This document shows, one piece after another, positions 24,843-32,700 of a stretch of DNA of 64,000 bases (position 1 is the first letter of the stretch; the number at the start of each line of letters is the position of its first letter). A program made the position numbers and the translations under genes. The DNA comes from Azospirillum doebereinerae (GTDB lineage: Bacteria; Pseudomonadota; Alphaproteobacteria; Azospirillales; Azospirillaceae), in contig NZ_RZIJ01000019.1 of the NCBI RefSeq assembly GCF_003989665.1, forward strand, positions 80,707-144,706, given 5' to 3'. The notes under the pieces were generated by a model. It was not told the DNA's origin and searched no databases. It worked only from the letters and a program-made list of their open reading frames with translations.

Positions 24843-25409
24843 TCACGGCTGGCGAATGAGGGTGCGCTGGTCGATGCCGTAGGCGAAGCCCGGCGCCTGG
24901 GCCAGTTCCGTCGCGTCCATGTCCAGGGTCGGGGTGCCGTTCTCCATGGTCAGCGCGGCGACCGGCACGGTGACCAGCTTGGTCCCCAGCCCCATCACCT
25001 CGTTGGGGGCCAGCACCACCCGCGCAATGCGCCCGTCCGGCTCGGCCATGGTGAAGTCGAGGATGCGTCCGCCGACCTGACCGTCGCGGGTGCGCAGCTC
25101 GGTGCCGACCATCGCCTGGGCCTGGGGGGCCGTCAGGGCGCCCGGCGGCAGCGAGGCGACCGGCGGCGACGGGTTCTGCACCTCGTTGGAGGGGGCGGCG
25201 CCGCTGACGCCCGACGGCGAGGTGACCGGGTCGGTGGTGGGCTGGTCGTCGGGACGCGGGGCTGTCATCAGCGGCGGGGCGGCCGAGGCGGCGGGCGGCG
25301 CGTTGGTGGCGGGCGAGCCGGCGGATGACGGAGCCTGGGTCTGGGCCGAGGCGGCCCCGGTCAGCAGCAGCGCCGCGGCGGGGAGGGCGATCAGGAGGGG
25401 GCGGAGCAT
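24843..25409 (-). CDS. secreted PRC-barrel domain protein
   Basis: A 188-residue protein with a Sec signal peptide (MLRPLLIALPAAALLLTGAA, cleavage after ASA near residue 22), a Pro/Ala/Ser-rich spacer to about residue 90, and a PRC-barrel-like domain (about 95-165: MVGTELRTRDGQVGGRILDF, then ARVVLAPNEVMGLG). Such periplasmic PRC proteins are common in alphaproteobacteria and of unknown role. ATG 25409 directly precedes the signal peptide. It stands alone, convergent with the MFS gene 20 bases away. Confidence 0.87.
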   Translation of the reverse strand: MLRPLLIALPAAALLLTGAASAQTQAPSSAGSPATNAPPAASAAPPLMTAPRPDDQPTTDPVTSPSGVSGAAPSNEVQNPSPPVASLPPGALTAPQAQAMVGTELRTRDGQVGGRILDFTMAEPDGRIARVVLAPNEVMGLGTKLVTVPVAALTMENGTPTLDMDATELAQAPGFAYGIDQRTLIRQP

Positions 25410-25477
25410 GGGGCGAAACCTTCCGTTGGGGGTGCGGTTTCCTTCCTCAACACCGCAAACCGGCTTCCGGTTGCCGC

Positions 25478-26080
25478 TCAGTCCCGCTTCAGCAGGAACA
25501 CGCCCTGTTCGCCCAGCAGGTTGGCGAAGCCCGAATGCGCCCGCCCGGTGACCCGTCCGGCGCGGTCGAGGATGCGGGCCTGCTCGATGCGGATGCCCAT
25601 CTCCTCGGTCAGCACGACGAAGTCGCGCAGCGTGCAGAAATGGATGTTGGGCGTCTCCCACCACTGGTAGCCCAGCTTTTCCGTCACCGGCATGCGCCCG
25701 GTGGCCAGCAGCTGCAGCCGGATCCGCCAGTAGCCGAAGTTCGGGACCGAGACGATGGCGCGCCGGCCGATGCGGCACATCAGGTCCAGCACCTCGCGCG
25801 GGTTGCGCATCGCCTGGAGCGTCTGGCCGAGGATCACGTAGTCGAACGCGTCGGCGGGGTAATCCTTCAGATCCGTCTCGGCGTCGCCCTGGATCACCGA
25901 CAGGCCGTGCGCCACGCATTGCCGCACGCCGTCCATGCTGAGCTCGATGCCGCGCCCGTCCACGCTCTTGGTATGCCGCAGGTAGTCGAGCAGCGCGCCG
26001 TCGCCGCAGCCGACGTCCAGCACGCGGCTGTTCGGCTGCACCATCTCGGCGATCAGCTTCAGGTCGTCGCGAATGTCCAC
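25478..26080 (-). CDS. metW: methionine biosynthesis protein MetW
   Basis: A 200-residue methyltransferase-fold protein with the SAM motif VLDVGCGDGALLDYLR and the MetW segments KSVDGRGIELSMDGV, GLSVIQGDAETDL, DYVILGQTLQAMRNP and IVSVPNFGYWRIRLQL. MetW partners MetX in alpha- and betaproteobacteria and stimulates homoserine acetylation. No ATG is available; GTG 26080 is 20 bases after the metX stop and gives a normal N-terminus (VDIRDDLKLIAEMV). Confidence 0.93.
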   Translation of the reverse strand: MDIRDDLKLIAEMVQPNSRVLDVGCGDGALLDYLRHTKSVDGRGIELSMDGVRQCVAHGLSVIQGDAETDLKDYPADAFDYVILGQTLQAMRNPREVLDLMCRIGRRAIVSVPNFGYWRIRLQLLATGRMPVTEKLGYQWWETPNIHFCTLRDFVVLTEEMGIRIEQARILDRAGRVTGRAHSGFANLLGEQGVFLLKRD

Positions 26081-26100
26081 GGGGGCGGTCTCGTCTTTCG

Positions 26101-27300
26101 TCAGCGGGCGCGGCGGCGCACGGTCAGGCCGCGATGCTCGGCGCAGCCTTCCAGGAAGCCGTGGATGACCTGATGGAACTCCGGCTCGTCCAGCAGGAAG
26201 GCGTCGTGGCCCTTGTCCGTCTCGATCTCCACGAAGCTGACGTTGGCGGCGACCGCGTTCAGCGCGTGGACGATGGCGCGGGACTCCGAGGTCGGGAACA
26301 GCCAGTCGCTGGTGAAGCTGGCGAGGCAGAAGCGCACCGGCGTGGTCTTCCCCCCCGGCCGGAAGGCGTCGGCCAGCAGCCCGCCCGCGTCGGCGGCGAG
26401 GTCGAAATAGTCCATCGCGCGGGTGATGTAGAGGTAGGAGTTGGCGTCGAACCGCTCGACGAAGGCCGCGCCCTGGTAGCGCAGGTAGCTCTCCACCTGG
26501 AAATCGGCGTCGAAGCCGTAGGTGAAGGCCTTGCGGTCCTGCAGATTGCGCCCGAACTTGCGGTGCAGGGCGGTCTGCGACAGGTAGGTGATGTGCGCGG
26601 CCATGCGCGCCACCGCCAGACCGGCCTCCGGCCGCGTGGCCTCCAGCAGGTAGTTGCCGCCGCGCCAGTTCGGGTCGGCCATGATCGCCTGCCGCCCGAC
26701 CTCGTGGAAGGCGATGTTTTGCGCCGAATGGCGGGCGGCAGTGGCGATGGGGCAGGCCGCGAACACCGATTCGGGGTAGGCGACCGCCCATTGCAGCACC
26801 TGCATGCCGCCCATGGAGCCGCCGACGACGCAGAACAGCTTCTCGATCCCCAGATGCTCGACCAGCAGCTTCTGGGCGCGCACCATGTCGCCGATGGTGA
26901 TGACCGGGAAGGACAGGCCGTAGGGCTGGCCGGTCGCCGGGTCGATGTCCTTCGGGCCGGAGCTGCCCAGGCAGCCGCCCAGCACGTTGGAGCAGATGAC
27001 GAAGTAGCGGTCGGTGTCCACCGGCCGGCCGGGGCCGACCAGCATCTCCCACCAGCCGGGCTTGCCGGTGATGGGGTGCGTCTCCGCCACGAAATGGTCG
27101 CCGGTCAGGGCGTGGCAGATCAGGATGGCGTTGGACTTGTCGGCGTTCAGCGTGCCGTAGGTCTGGTAGGCGACCTCGAACGGCCCCAGTTCCGCGCCGC
27201 TGTCCAGCCGCATCGGCACGGGATCGCCGAGCCGCACCCGCTTGCCGGGCAGGAGCCCCGCGTCAGCGGGAACGACGACGGTGGGCTGGGACGCGCTCAT
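26101..27300 (-). CDS. metX: homoserine O-acyltransferase MetX
   Basis: A 399-residue alpha/beta-hydrolase-fold enzyme that transfers an acetyl (or succinyl) group to homoserine, committing it to methionine. The nucleophile elbow is VGGSMGGMQVLQWA (about residues 155-168), with the conserved HALTGDHF upstream, Asp in ASFTSDWLFPTSESR and His in DKGHDAFLLDEPEF. ATG 27300 is preferred since the further upstream extension covers the promoter. It is followed by metW with 20 bases between. Confidence 0.95.
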   Translation of the reverse strand: MSASQPTVVVPADAGLLPGKRVRLGDPVPMRLDSGAELGPFEVAYQTYGTLNADKSNAILICHALTGDHFVAETHPITGKPGWWEMLVGPGRPVDTDRYFVICSNVLGGCLGSSGPKDIDPATGQPYGLSFPVITIGDMVRAQKLLVEHLGIEKLFCVVGGSMGGMQVLQWAVAYPESVFAACPIATAARHSAQNIAFHEVGRQAIMADPNWRGGNYLLEATRPEAGLAVARMAAHITYLSQTALHRKFGRNLQDRKAFTYGFDADFQVESYLRYQGAAFVERFDANSYLYITRAMDYFDLAADAGGLLADAFRPGGKTTPVRFCLASFTSDWLFPTSESRAIVHALNAVAANVSFVEIETDKGHDAFLLDEPEFHQVIHGFLEGCAEHRGLTVRRRAR

Positions 27301-27341
27301 GGTCGGAATGACGGAAAGCCTCGGGCTGAACGGTTGGCGTA

Positions 27342-27371
27342 TAGCTACGAAGCCAAGCTTCGGAGTGTCAA
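27342..27371 (-). promoter_or_regulatory. metX promoter with inverted repeat in its spacer
   Basis: On the minus strand TTGACA (27371-27366), an 18-base spacer, then TAGCTA (27347-27342), 42 bases before the metX ATG. The spacer holds a perfect repeat CGAAGC-TTG-GCTTCG (27348-27362), the ideal place for a repressor or an activator that twists the promoter. No SAM-II riboswitch pattern was found in the leader. Confidence 0.6.
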
Positions 27372-27443
27372 CGTTTTCTTTGATTTCGCGGCGCATGCGG
27401 ACTACTACTATCCGGCTTTGCCTCCGTATTGGTTTCGTGATCG

Positions 27444-28325
27444 ATGTCACCCACCCGGACTCCGCTCGACGATTTGCGCCGCGAAATCGACCAGATCGAT
27501 GACGCGCTCCACGATCTGCTGATGCGCCGCGCCGCCCTGGTGGAGCGCATCGGCGCCGCCAAGGGCTCGCCCGGACAGGCGGTCTATCTGCGCCCCGGCC
27601 GCGAGGCGTCGATCCTGCGTCGCCTGATGGCGCGCCACACCGGCAGCTTCCCGGCCCAGGCTGTCGTCCGCATCTGGCGGGAGATGATCTCCGCCTTCAC
27701 CCGCATGCAGGGCCCCTTCGCCATCGCCGTCTACGCGCCGGAGGACAAGCGCGGCTTCTGGGACGTCGCCCGCGACCATTACGGCAGCTCCGTGCCGATG
27801 AGCGCCGTCAACACCCCGGCCGCGGCGCTGCGCGCCGTGTCGGACGGCACGGCGACCGTCGGCGTCGTGCCCTATCCGGCCGAGGACGACAAGGATCCGT
27901 GGTGGCGCTTCCTGGTCTCGGCCGACGCCAACCGGCCGCGCGTGGTCGCCCGGCTGCCGTTCGGCGGGCGCGGCAACGCCCGTGGCGAGAACCGCGACGC
28001 GCTGGCCATCGCCGTCGCCGCGCATGAGCCGACCGGCGACGACCGCACCCTGCTGAGCATCGAGATCGGCGGGGCGCTGAGCCGCGGCCGCCTGAAGGAC
28101 ATGCTGGAGGCCTGCGGCCTGCCGCCCGTGAATTTCTGCACGTGGCACGCCGGTGGACACGCCACCGACCATGGCGGCGGCGGTCCGTCCATCCATCTGG
28201 TGGAGATCGCCGATTTCGTCGATCCCGCCGATCCCCGCCTGACCACCCTGGTCGAGCGGTCCGGGGACATCCCGGTGCGGGTCAACACGGTCGGCGGCTA
28301 CGCCGTGCCGCTCAACCTCGCGTAA
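27444..28325 (+). CDS. chorismate mutase (AroQ) with long C-terminal domain
   Basis: A 293-residue protein. Residues 7-90 form the AroQ-class helical mutase: LDDLRREIDQIDDALHDLLM, RRAALVERIGAAKG and the downstream QAVVRIWREMISAF. The remaining 200 residues (FAIAVYAPEDKRGFWDVARD, TATVGVVPYP) resemble a degenerate prephenate dehydratase-like/ACT-like extension seen in Rhodospirillales mutases. It converts chorismate to prephenate for Phe and Tyr. It precedes hisC by 42 bases, whose product can also transaminate aromatic keto acids, and is divergent from metX. Confidence 0.9.
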   Translation: MSPTRTPLDDLRREIDQIDDALHDLLMRRAALVERIGAAKGSPGQAVYLRPGREASILRRLMARHTGSFPAQAVVRIWREMISAFTRMQGPFAIAVYAPEDKRGFWDVARDHYGSSVPMSAVNTPAAALRAVSDGTATVGVVPYPAEDDKDPWWRFLVSADANRPRVVARLPFGGRGNARGENRDALAIAVAAHEPTGDDRTLLSIEIGGALSRGRLKDMLEACGLPPVNFCTWHAGGHATDHGGGGPSIHLVEIADFVDPADPRLTTLVERSGDIPVRVNTVGGYAVPLNLA

Positions 28326-28367
28326 CACTCTTCCCAAACAGCAACGCCTTCAGAAGGTTCGCACGCC

Positions 28368-29459
28368 ATGACTCAGCCGAACGGCCCGGTGCCGCGTCCG
28401 GGGATTCTCGACATCGCCGCTTACGTCGGCGGCGAGCATCACGGCCACATCCGGCTGGCGTCGAACGAGGGCGCGCTCGGTCCCAGCCCGCGCGCCATGG
28501 CGGCCTACGCGGCTGCGGCGGACACGCTGCACCGCTACCCGGACGGCGGTTCGTCGGCCCTGCGCGGCGCCATCGCCAAGCGCTTCAACCTGGACGCCGA
28601 CCGCATCGTCTGCGGCGCCGGGTCGGACGAACTCATCAGCCTGCTGATCCGCTCCTACGCCGGGCCGGGCGACGAGGTTCTCTATTCGCAATACGGCTTC
28701 CTGATGTACCCGATCGGCGCCAAGTCGGTCGGCGCCACCCCGGTGACGGCGCCCGAGGACGGGTTGACCGCCAGCGTCGATTCGCTGCTGGCCCGTGTGA
28801 CCCCGCGCACCAAGCTGGTGTTCCTCGCCAACCCGAACAACCCGACGGGAACCTACCTGCCGGCCTCGGAGGTGGCGCGCCTGCACGCCGGGCTGCCGGC
28901 CAACGTGATCCTGGTGATCGACGCCGCCTACGCCGAATACATGAACCGCGAGGACTACACCGCCGGCGAGGAGCTGGTGGAACGCTTCCCCAACGTGGTG
29001 ATGACCCGGACCTTCTCGAAGATCTACGCGCTGGGCTCGCTGCGCATCGGCTGGGCCTACGGGCCGGCGGGGATCGTCGACGTGCTGAACCGGGTGCGCG
29101 GGCCGTTCAACGTTTCCAACGCCGCCCATGTGGCCGGCGTCGCCGCCGTCGAGGACACCGAATTCCTGGAACGCTCGCGCGCCCACAACGAGACGTGGCG
29201 GGCGTGGTTCGCGGCCGAGGTCCAGGCGCTGGGCCTGACCGTGCATCCGAGCGTGACCAACTTCGTCCTGGTGGACTTCAAGGGGCAGGCCCCCGGCAAG
29301 GACGACGCCGAGGCGGCGCGCCAGCTTCTGAAGGGGCGTGGTATTTTGGTCCGCCAGATGCCGGCCTACGGCCTGCCGAGCTGCCTGCGCGTGACCATCG
29401 GCACCGAGGCGGAAATGCGCGCGGTGGTGGACGGGTTGAAGGCGTTCCTGGCGGGCTGA
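28368..29459 (+). CDS. hisC: histidinol-phosphate/aromatic aminotransferase HisC
   Basis: A 363-residue fold-type-I PLP enzyme. Key segments are IRLASNEGALGPSP at the N-terminus, FLANPNNPTGTYLP with the PLP Asn, VIDAAYAEYM with the PLP Asp, and the Schiff-base Lys in TRTFSKIYALGSLRIGWAYG (about residue 217), followed by the conserved Arg. Located with chorismate mutase instead of other his genes, it may serve mainly in Tyr/Phe formation. The often adjacent tyrA is absent; a strong hairpin follows. Confidence 0.93.
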   Translation: MTQPNGPVPRPGILDIAAYVGGEHHGHIRLASNEGALGPSPRAMAAYAAAADTLHRYPDGGSSALRGAIAKRFNLDADRIVCGAGSDELISLLIRSYAGPGDEVLYSQYGFLMYPIGAKSVGATPVTAPEDGLTASVDSLLARVTPRTKLVFLANPNNPTGTYLPASEVARLHAGLPANVILVIDAAYAEYMNREDYTAGEELVERFPNVVMTRTFSKIYALGSLRIGWAYGPAGIVDVLNRVRGPFNVSNAAHVAGVAAVEDTEFLERSRAHNETWRAWFAAEVQALGLTVHPSVTNFVLVDFKGQAPGKDDAEAARQLLKGRGILVRQMPAYGLPSCLRVTIGTEAEMRAVVDGLKAFLAG

Positions 29460-29484
29460 TCGCTGTTGCGGTTTTGGGACTTTG

Positions 29485-29520
29485 GGAAATGGCCGGGCTC
29501 GACCCGGCCATTTCCTTTTC
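29485..29520 (+). terminator. Rho-independent terminator after hisC
   Basis: A perfect 13-base stem (GGAAATGGCCGGG with CCCGGCCATTTCC) and 5-base loop CTCGA, followed by TTTTC, begins 26 bases past the hisC stop. This is a canonical intrinsic terminator. Confidence 0.88.
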
Positions 29521-29566
29521 GGGCAGCGGTGTGAGGGCACGCATGGCCGCACCCCACCGCAAATCG

Positions 29567-29595
29567 TTGACAGAACCTACTGTCCGGTAACATAT
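29567..29595 (+). promoter_or_regulatory. candidate promoter for the hydratase-bktB unit
   Basis: A consensus -35 TTGACA (29567-29572) lies 60 bases before the hydratase start. Possible -10s are TAACAT (spacing 15) or CATATC (spacing 18). The intervening TACTGTCCGGTA has TAC/GTA dyad ends and resembles TetR-type operators of acyl-CoA genes, a weak inference. Confidence 0.42.
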
Positions 29596-29631
29596 CGTTT
29601 CCCCGAGAGAAGTCCCTTGGGAGACGCCGCG

Positions 29632-30435
29632 ATGACCGACACCGCTCCGCCCGTGCTGCTGTCCCGCGAGGGCGCCGTGTCGTGGATCCGCCTGAACCGT
29701 CCCGCCGTCCTCAACGCGCTGGACGAGGGCATGGCCGCCGCCTTCCGCGACGCCTGCCGGTCGGTGGCGGAGGAGGGGCCGGGCGGCCCGACGCGGGTGC
29801 TGGTCATCGCCGGTAACGGGCGCGGTTTCCTGGCCGGCGGCGACGTGTCCCGCTTCAACGACGACCCGGCCGCCGCGCCGGAGGTCGTCACCGCCATCAT
29901 CGATTCCCTGCACGAGGCCCTGCGCATCCTCGACCGGTTGGACATCCCGGTGCTGGCCTCGGTGCACGGGCCGGTCGCCGGGGCGGGGATGAGCCTCGCC
30001 TGCGCCGCCGATCTCTGCATCGCCGCCGACGACGCCAAGTTCACCACGGCCTACGCCCGCATCGGCGCGACGCCGGACGGGTCGGGGACCTACAATCTGC
30101 CACGTCTGGTCGGCGTGCGGCGCGCGATGGAGCTGGCGATGCTGGCGGACCTCGTCGACGCCGCCGAGGCCCTACGGCTCGGCCTCGTCAACAAGGTGGT
30201 GCCGGCGGCGGCGCTGGCCGAGGAGACCCGCGCCCTGGCCGAACGGCTGGCCAATGGCCCGACCGTCGCCTACGCCGGCATCCGCCACCTGTTGCGGCAG
30301 TCCTGGACCGCGTCGCTGGACCAGCAACTCGACGCCGAGCGCGCGCGTTTCCGCGCCACCGCCGGGACCGGGGATTTCCGCGAGGGCATCGCCGCCTTCC
30401 TCGCCAAGCGCAAGCCGGTCTTCCGGGGGCGCTGA
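29632..30435 (+). CDS. enoyl-CoA hydratase/isomerase family protein
   Basis: A 267-residue crotonase-fold enzyme. The oxyanion-hole segments are GNGRGFLAGGDVSRF (about 59-73) and HGPVAGAGMSLACAADL. In ATPDGSGTYNLPRLVG the second catalytic Glu position of true hydratases is occupied by other residues (Asp at PDGSGT), and the GADI-type Gly-Ala is AGGD, so isomerase or thioesterase-like activity is also possible. ATG 29632 lies before the domain. It precedes bktB by 73 bases and probably shares its promoter. Confidence 0.9.
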   Translation: MTDTAPPVLLSREGAVSWIRLNRPAVLNALDEGMAAAFRDACRSVAEEGPGGPTRVLVIAGNGRGFLAGGDVSRFNDDPAAAPEVVTAIIDSLHEALRILDRLDIPVLASVHGPVAGAGMSLACAADLCIAADDAKFTTAYARIGATPDGSGTYNLPRLVGVRRAMELAMLADLVDAAEALRLGLVNKVVPAAALAEETRALAERLANGPTVAYAGIRHLLRQSWTASLDQQLDAERARFRATAGTGDFREGIAAFLAKRKPVFRGR

Positions 30436-30508
30436 TCGCCCCGCCCAGTCAACGCACGCAAAGGCCCGGAACCAGGGGCCAAGGCTCATCGAGAGGAGCA
30501 GGACAACC

Positions 30509-31690
30509 ATGCAGAACGACATCGTCATCGTCGGCGCCGCCCGCACCGCCATCGGCGGTTTCGGCGGCAGCCTGAAGGACGTTCCGCTGACCGCGCTGGC
30601 CACCACGGCGGTGAAGGCGGCGCTGGAGCGCTCGGGCGCCGCGCCCGACGCCATCGGCCATGTGGTGATGGGCAACGTCATCCCGACCGACACCAAGGAC
30701 GCCTATCTCAGCCGCGTCGCCGCCATCGACGCGGGCATCCCCCTGGAGACCCCGGCCTTCAACGTCAACCGGCTGTGCGGCTCGGGCCTCCAGGCCATCG
30801 TCTCGGCGGCGCAAGCCATCGCGCTCGGCGACTGCGAGGTCGCCATCGGTGCCGGTGCCGAATCCATGAGCCGCGGCCCCTATCTCGTGCCGAGCGCGCG
30901 CTGGGGCACCCGGCTCGGCGACGGGGCGCTGGTCGACTACATGAACGGCATCCTGCACGACCCGTGGCAGAAGATTCACATGGGCGTCACCGCCGAGAAC
31001 GTCGCCGCCCGCTACGGCATCGACCGCGCGGCGCAGGACGCGCTGGCGCTGGAAAGCCAGCGCCGCGCCGCCCACGCCATCGCCGAGGGCCGCTTCAAGG
31101 AGCAGATCGTCCCGGTCGAGATCGCGTCGCGCAAGGGCACGGTGGTCTTCGACACCGACGAGCATGTTCGGGGCGACGTGACCGCCGAGAACCTCGCCAA
31201 GATGAAGCCGGTCTTCAAGAAGGACGGCTCGGTGACCGCCGGCAACGCGTCGGGCCTCAACGACGGGGCGGCGGCGGTGGTGCTGGCGGACGCGCGGCGC
31301 GCCCAGGCGCTGGGGCTGAAGCCGCTGGCCCGTCTGGTCGGCTACGCCCACGCCGGCGTCGAGCCGGATCACATGGGCATCGGCCCGATCCCGGCGACCC
31401 GCAAGGTGCTGGAGCGCACCGGCCTGCGCGTGTCGGACCTCGACGTGATCGAATCGAACGAGGCCTTCGCCGCCCAGGCCTGCGCGGTGATCCGCGAGTT
31501 GGACTTCGACCCCGCCAAGGTCAACCCGAACGGGTCGGGCATCTCGCTGGGCCACCCGGTCGGCGCGACCGGCGCCATCATCACGGTGAAGGCGATCCAC
31601 GAACTGCACCGCACTGGCGGGCGCTACGCGCTGGTGACGATGTGCATCGGCGGCGGCCAGGGCATTGCCGCCATCTTCGAGCGGGTGTGA
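30509..31690 (+). CDS. bktB: beta-ketothiolase BktB-type acetyl-CoA acyltransferase
   Basis: A 393-residue thiolase with nucleophile Cys in NRLCGSGLQAIVSAAQ (about residue 90), catalytic His in GHPVGATGA and second Cys in MCIGGGQGIAAIFERV. Runs such as TAIGGFGGSLKDV, FDTDEHVRGDVT and GIGPIPATRKVLERTGL track Cupriavidus BktB closely. It condenses or cleaves 3-ketoacyl-CoA (C4-C6), serving beta-oxidation and PHA synthesis. A GAGAGGAGCAGG ribosome site precedes the ATG and a strong terminator follows. Confidence 0.92.
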   Translation: MQNDIVIVGAARTAIGGFGGSLKDVPLTALATTAVKAALERSGAAPDAIGHVVMGNVIPTDTKDAYLSRVAAIDAGIPLETPAFNVNRLCGSGLQAIVSAAQAIALGDCEVAIGAGAESMSRGPYLVPSARWGTRLGDGALVDYMNGILHDPWQKIHMGVTAENVAARYGIDRAAQDALALESQRRAAHAIAEGRFKEQIVPVEIASRKGTVVFDTDEHVRGDVTAENLAKMKPVFKKDGSVTAGNASGLNDGAAAVVLADARRAQALGLKPLARLVGYAHAGVEPDHMGIGPIPATRKVLERTGLRVSDLDVIESNEAFAAQACAVIRELDFDPAKVNPNGSGISLGHPVGATGAIITVKAIHELHRTGGRYALVTMCIGGGQGIAAIFERV

Positions 31691-31700
31691 GGCCGTAAGG

Positions 31701-31730
31701 AAAAAAGGCCGGCGGAGACGCCGGCCTTTT
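31701..31730. terminator. bidirectional intrinsic terminator
   Basis: The stem GGCCGGCG-GAGA-CGCCGGCC (31707-31726) is flanked by AAAAAA on the left and TTTT on the right, so it can terminate both bktB (plus) and the convergent hydratase gene (minus, ending at 31740). Confidence 0.92.
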
Positions 31731-31739
31731 CGCTTTTCC

Positions 31740-32540
31740 TCATTCGCCGGTGAAGGTCGGCGGACGCTTGCCCAGCATGGCGTCCACCGCCTCGCGGTGG
31801 TCGGCGGTGGCGTGGGCCAGCGCCTGCATGGCGGCGGACATCTCCAGCAGCGTGTCGAGGCGGACGTGCCGGCCCTCGCGCAGCAGGCGCTTGGTCATCC
31901 GCACCGCGTGGGCGGGGTTGACGGCGATGCGCTTGGCCAGGGCCTGGGCGGCCGGGAGCAGCTCGGCCGGCGGCACCACCTTGGAGACGAGGCCGCAGGC
32001 CAGCGCCTCGGCGGCGTCGATGGGGTCGCCGGTGAAGGCCATCTCGCAGGCCTTGGAGAAGCCCACCACGCGCGGCAGCAGCCACGCGCCGCCGTCGCCC
32101 GGCACGATGCCGACCTTGACGAAGCTCTCGGCGAAACGCGCGGCCTCCGAGGCGATGCGCAGGTCGCACATGCAGGCGAGGTCGCAGCCGGCGCCGATGG
32201 CAGGGCCGTTGACGGCGGCGATGACCGGCACCTCCAGCCGCTCGAAGGCCAGCGGGATGCGCTGGATGCCGCGCTGGTAGTTGTACCGGGTGCGGGCGGG
32301 CAGGGGGTCGTTCAGCCCGCCGCCCTCGCGCATGCTGTGCAGGTTGCCGCCGGAGGAAAAGGCGCTGCCCGTCCCGGTCACGATGGCGACCCGGACCGAG
32401 GAGTCCGCGTTCAGCCGGTCGAGCGCTTCGACCATGGCGTCGATCACGTCGGGGTCGGAGATCGGGTTGCGCATCTCCGGACGGTTCAGCGTCAGCGTGA
32501 CGATGCCGTCGTCGGCCTCGTAGAGGACGGGGTCGGTCAT
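31740..32540 (-). CDS. enoyl-CoA hydratase
   Basis: A 266-residue crotonase-fold enzyme with oxyanion segments GTGSAFSSGGNLHSM and NGPAIGAGCDLACMCDLRIAS, and a catalytic acid region FVKVGIVPGDGGAWLLPRVVG, where Asp replaces the second Glu of the classical hydratase motif. C-terminal KRPPTFTGE is usual. It is the last gene of the minus-strand acyl-CoA degradation arm, separated from the next dehydrogenase by a palindromic repeat element, so it may be expressed at a different level. Confidence 0.9.
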   Translation of the reverse strand: MTDPVLYEADDGIVTLTLNRPEMRNPISDPDVIDAMVEALDRLNADSSVRVAIVTGTGSAFSSGGNLHSMREGGGLNDPLPARTRYNYQRGIQRIPLAFERLEVPVIAAVNGPAIGAGCDLACMCDLRIASEAARFAESFVKVGIVPGDGGAWLLPRVVGFSKACEMAFTGDPIDAAEALACGLVSKVVPPAELLPAAQALAKRIAVNPAHAVRMTKRLLREGRHVRLDTLLEMSAAMQALAHATADHREAVDAMLGKRPPTFTGE

Positions 32541-32580
32541 GGTGGGTCTCCGTGGATTCGTTCTGTGGCGGGGGCGCTTT

Positions 32581-32682
32581 GCCCCCTCCCTAACCCTCCC
32601 CCGCTGGCGCGGGAGAGGGAACTCCGCCGCTTCGCACAAGGCCCCCTCTCCCGCGCCAGCGGGGGAGGGTCGGGGAGGGGGC
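32581..32682. repeat. extragenic palindromic element, family A
   Basis: Two 39-base arms (32581-32619 and 32644-32682) are inverted copies with about two mismatches around a 24-base loop. The right arm begins CCCTCTCCCGCGCCAGCGGG and recurs with a few changes at 57646-57684. It lies between two genes of one operon and could act as an attenuator or mRNA stabiliser. Confidence 0.88.
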
Positions 32683-32700
32683 CAGCGCGTTTCCGCGCCC

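Noticed and set aside
27301..27443. SAM-II riboswitch upstream of metX
   Set aside because: Expected in alphaproteobacteria, but the conserved pseudoknot sequence is not visible; a normal promoter with a dyad explains the region. A covariance search would settle it.
32539..32700. Pro/Arg-rich open frames over the palindromic element
   Set aside because: Typical false translation of extragenic palindromes; no start site or conservation signal.
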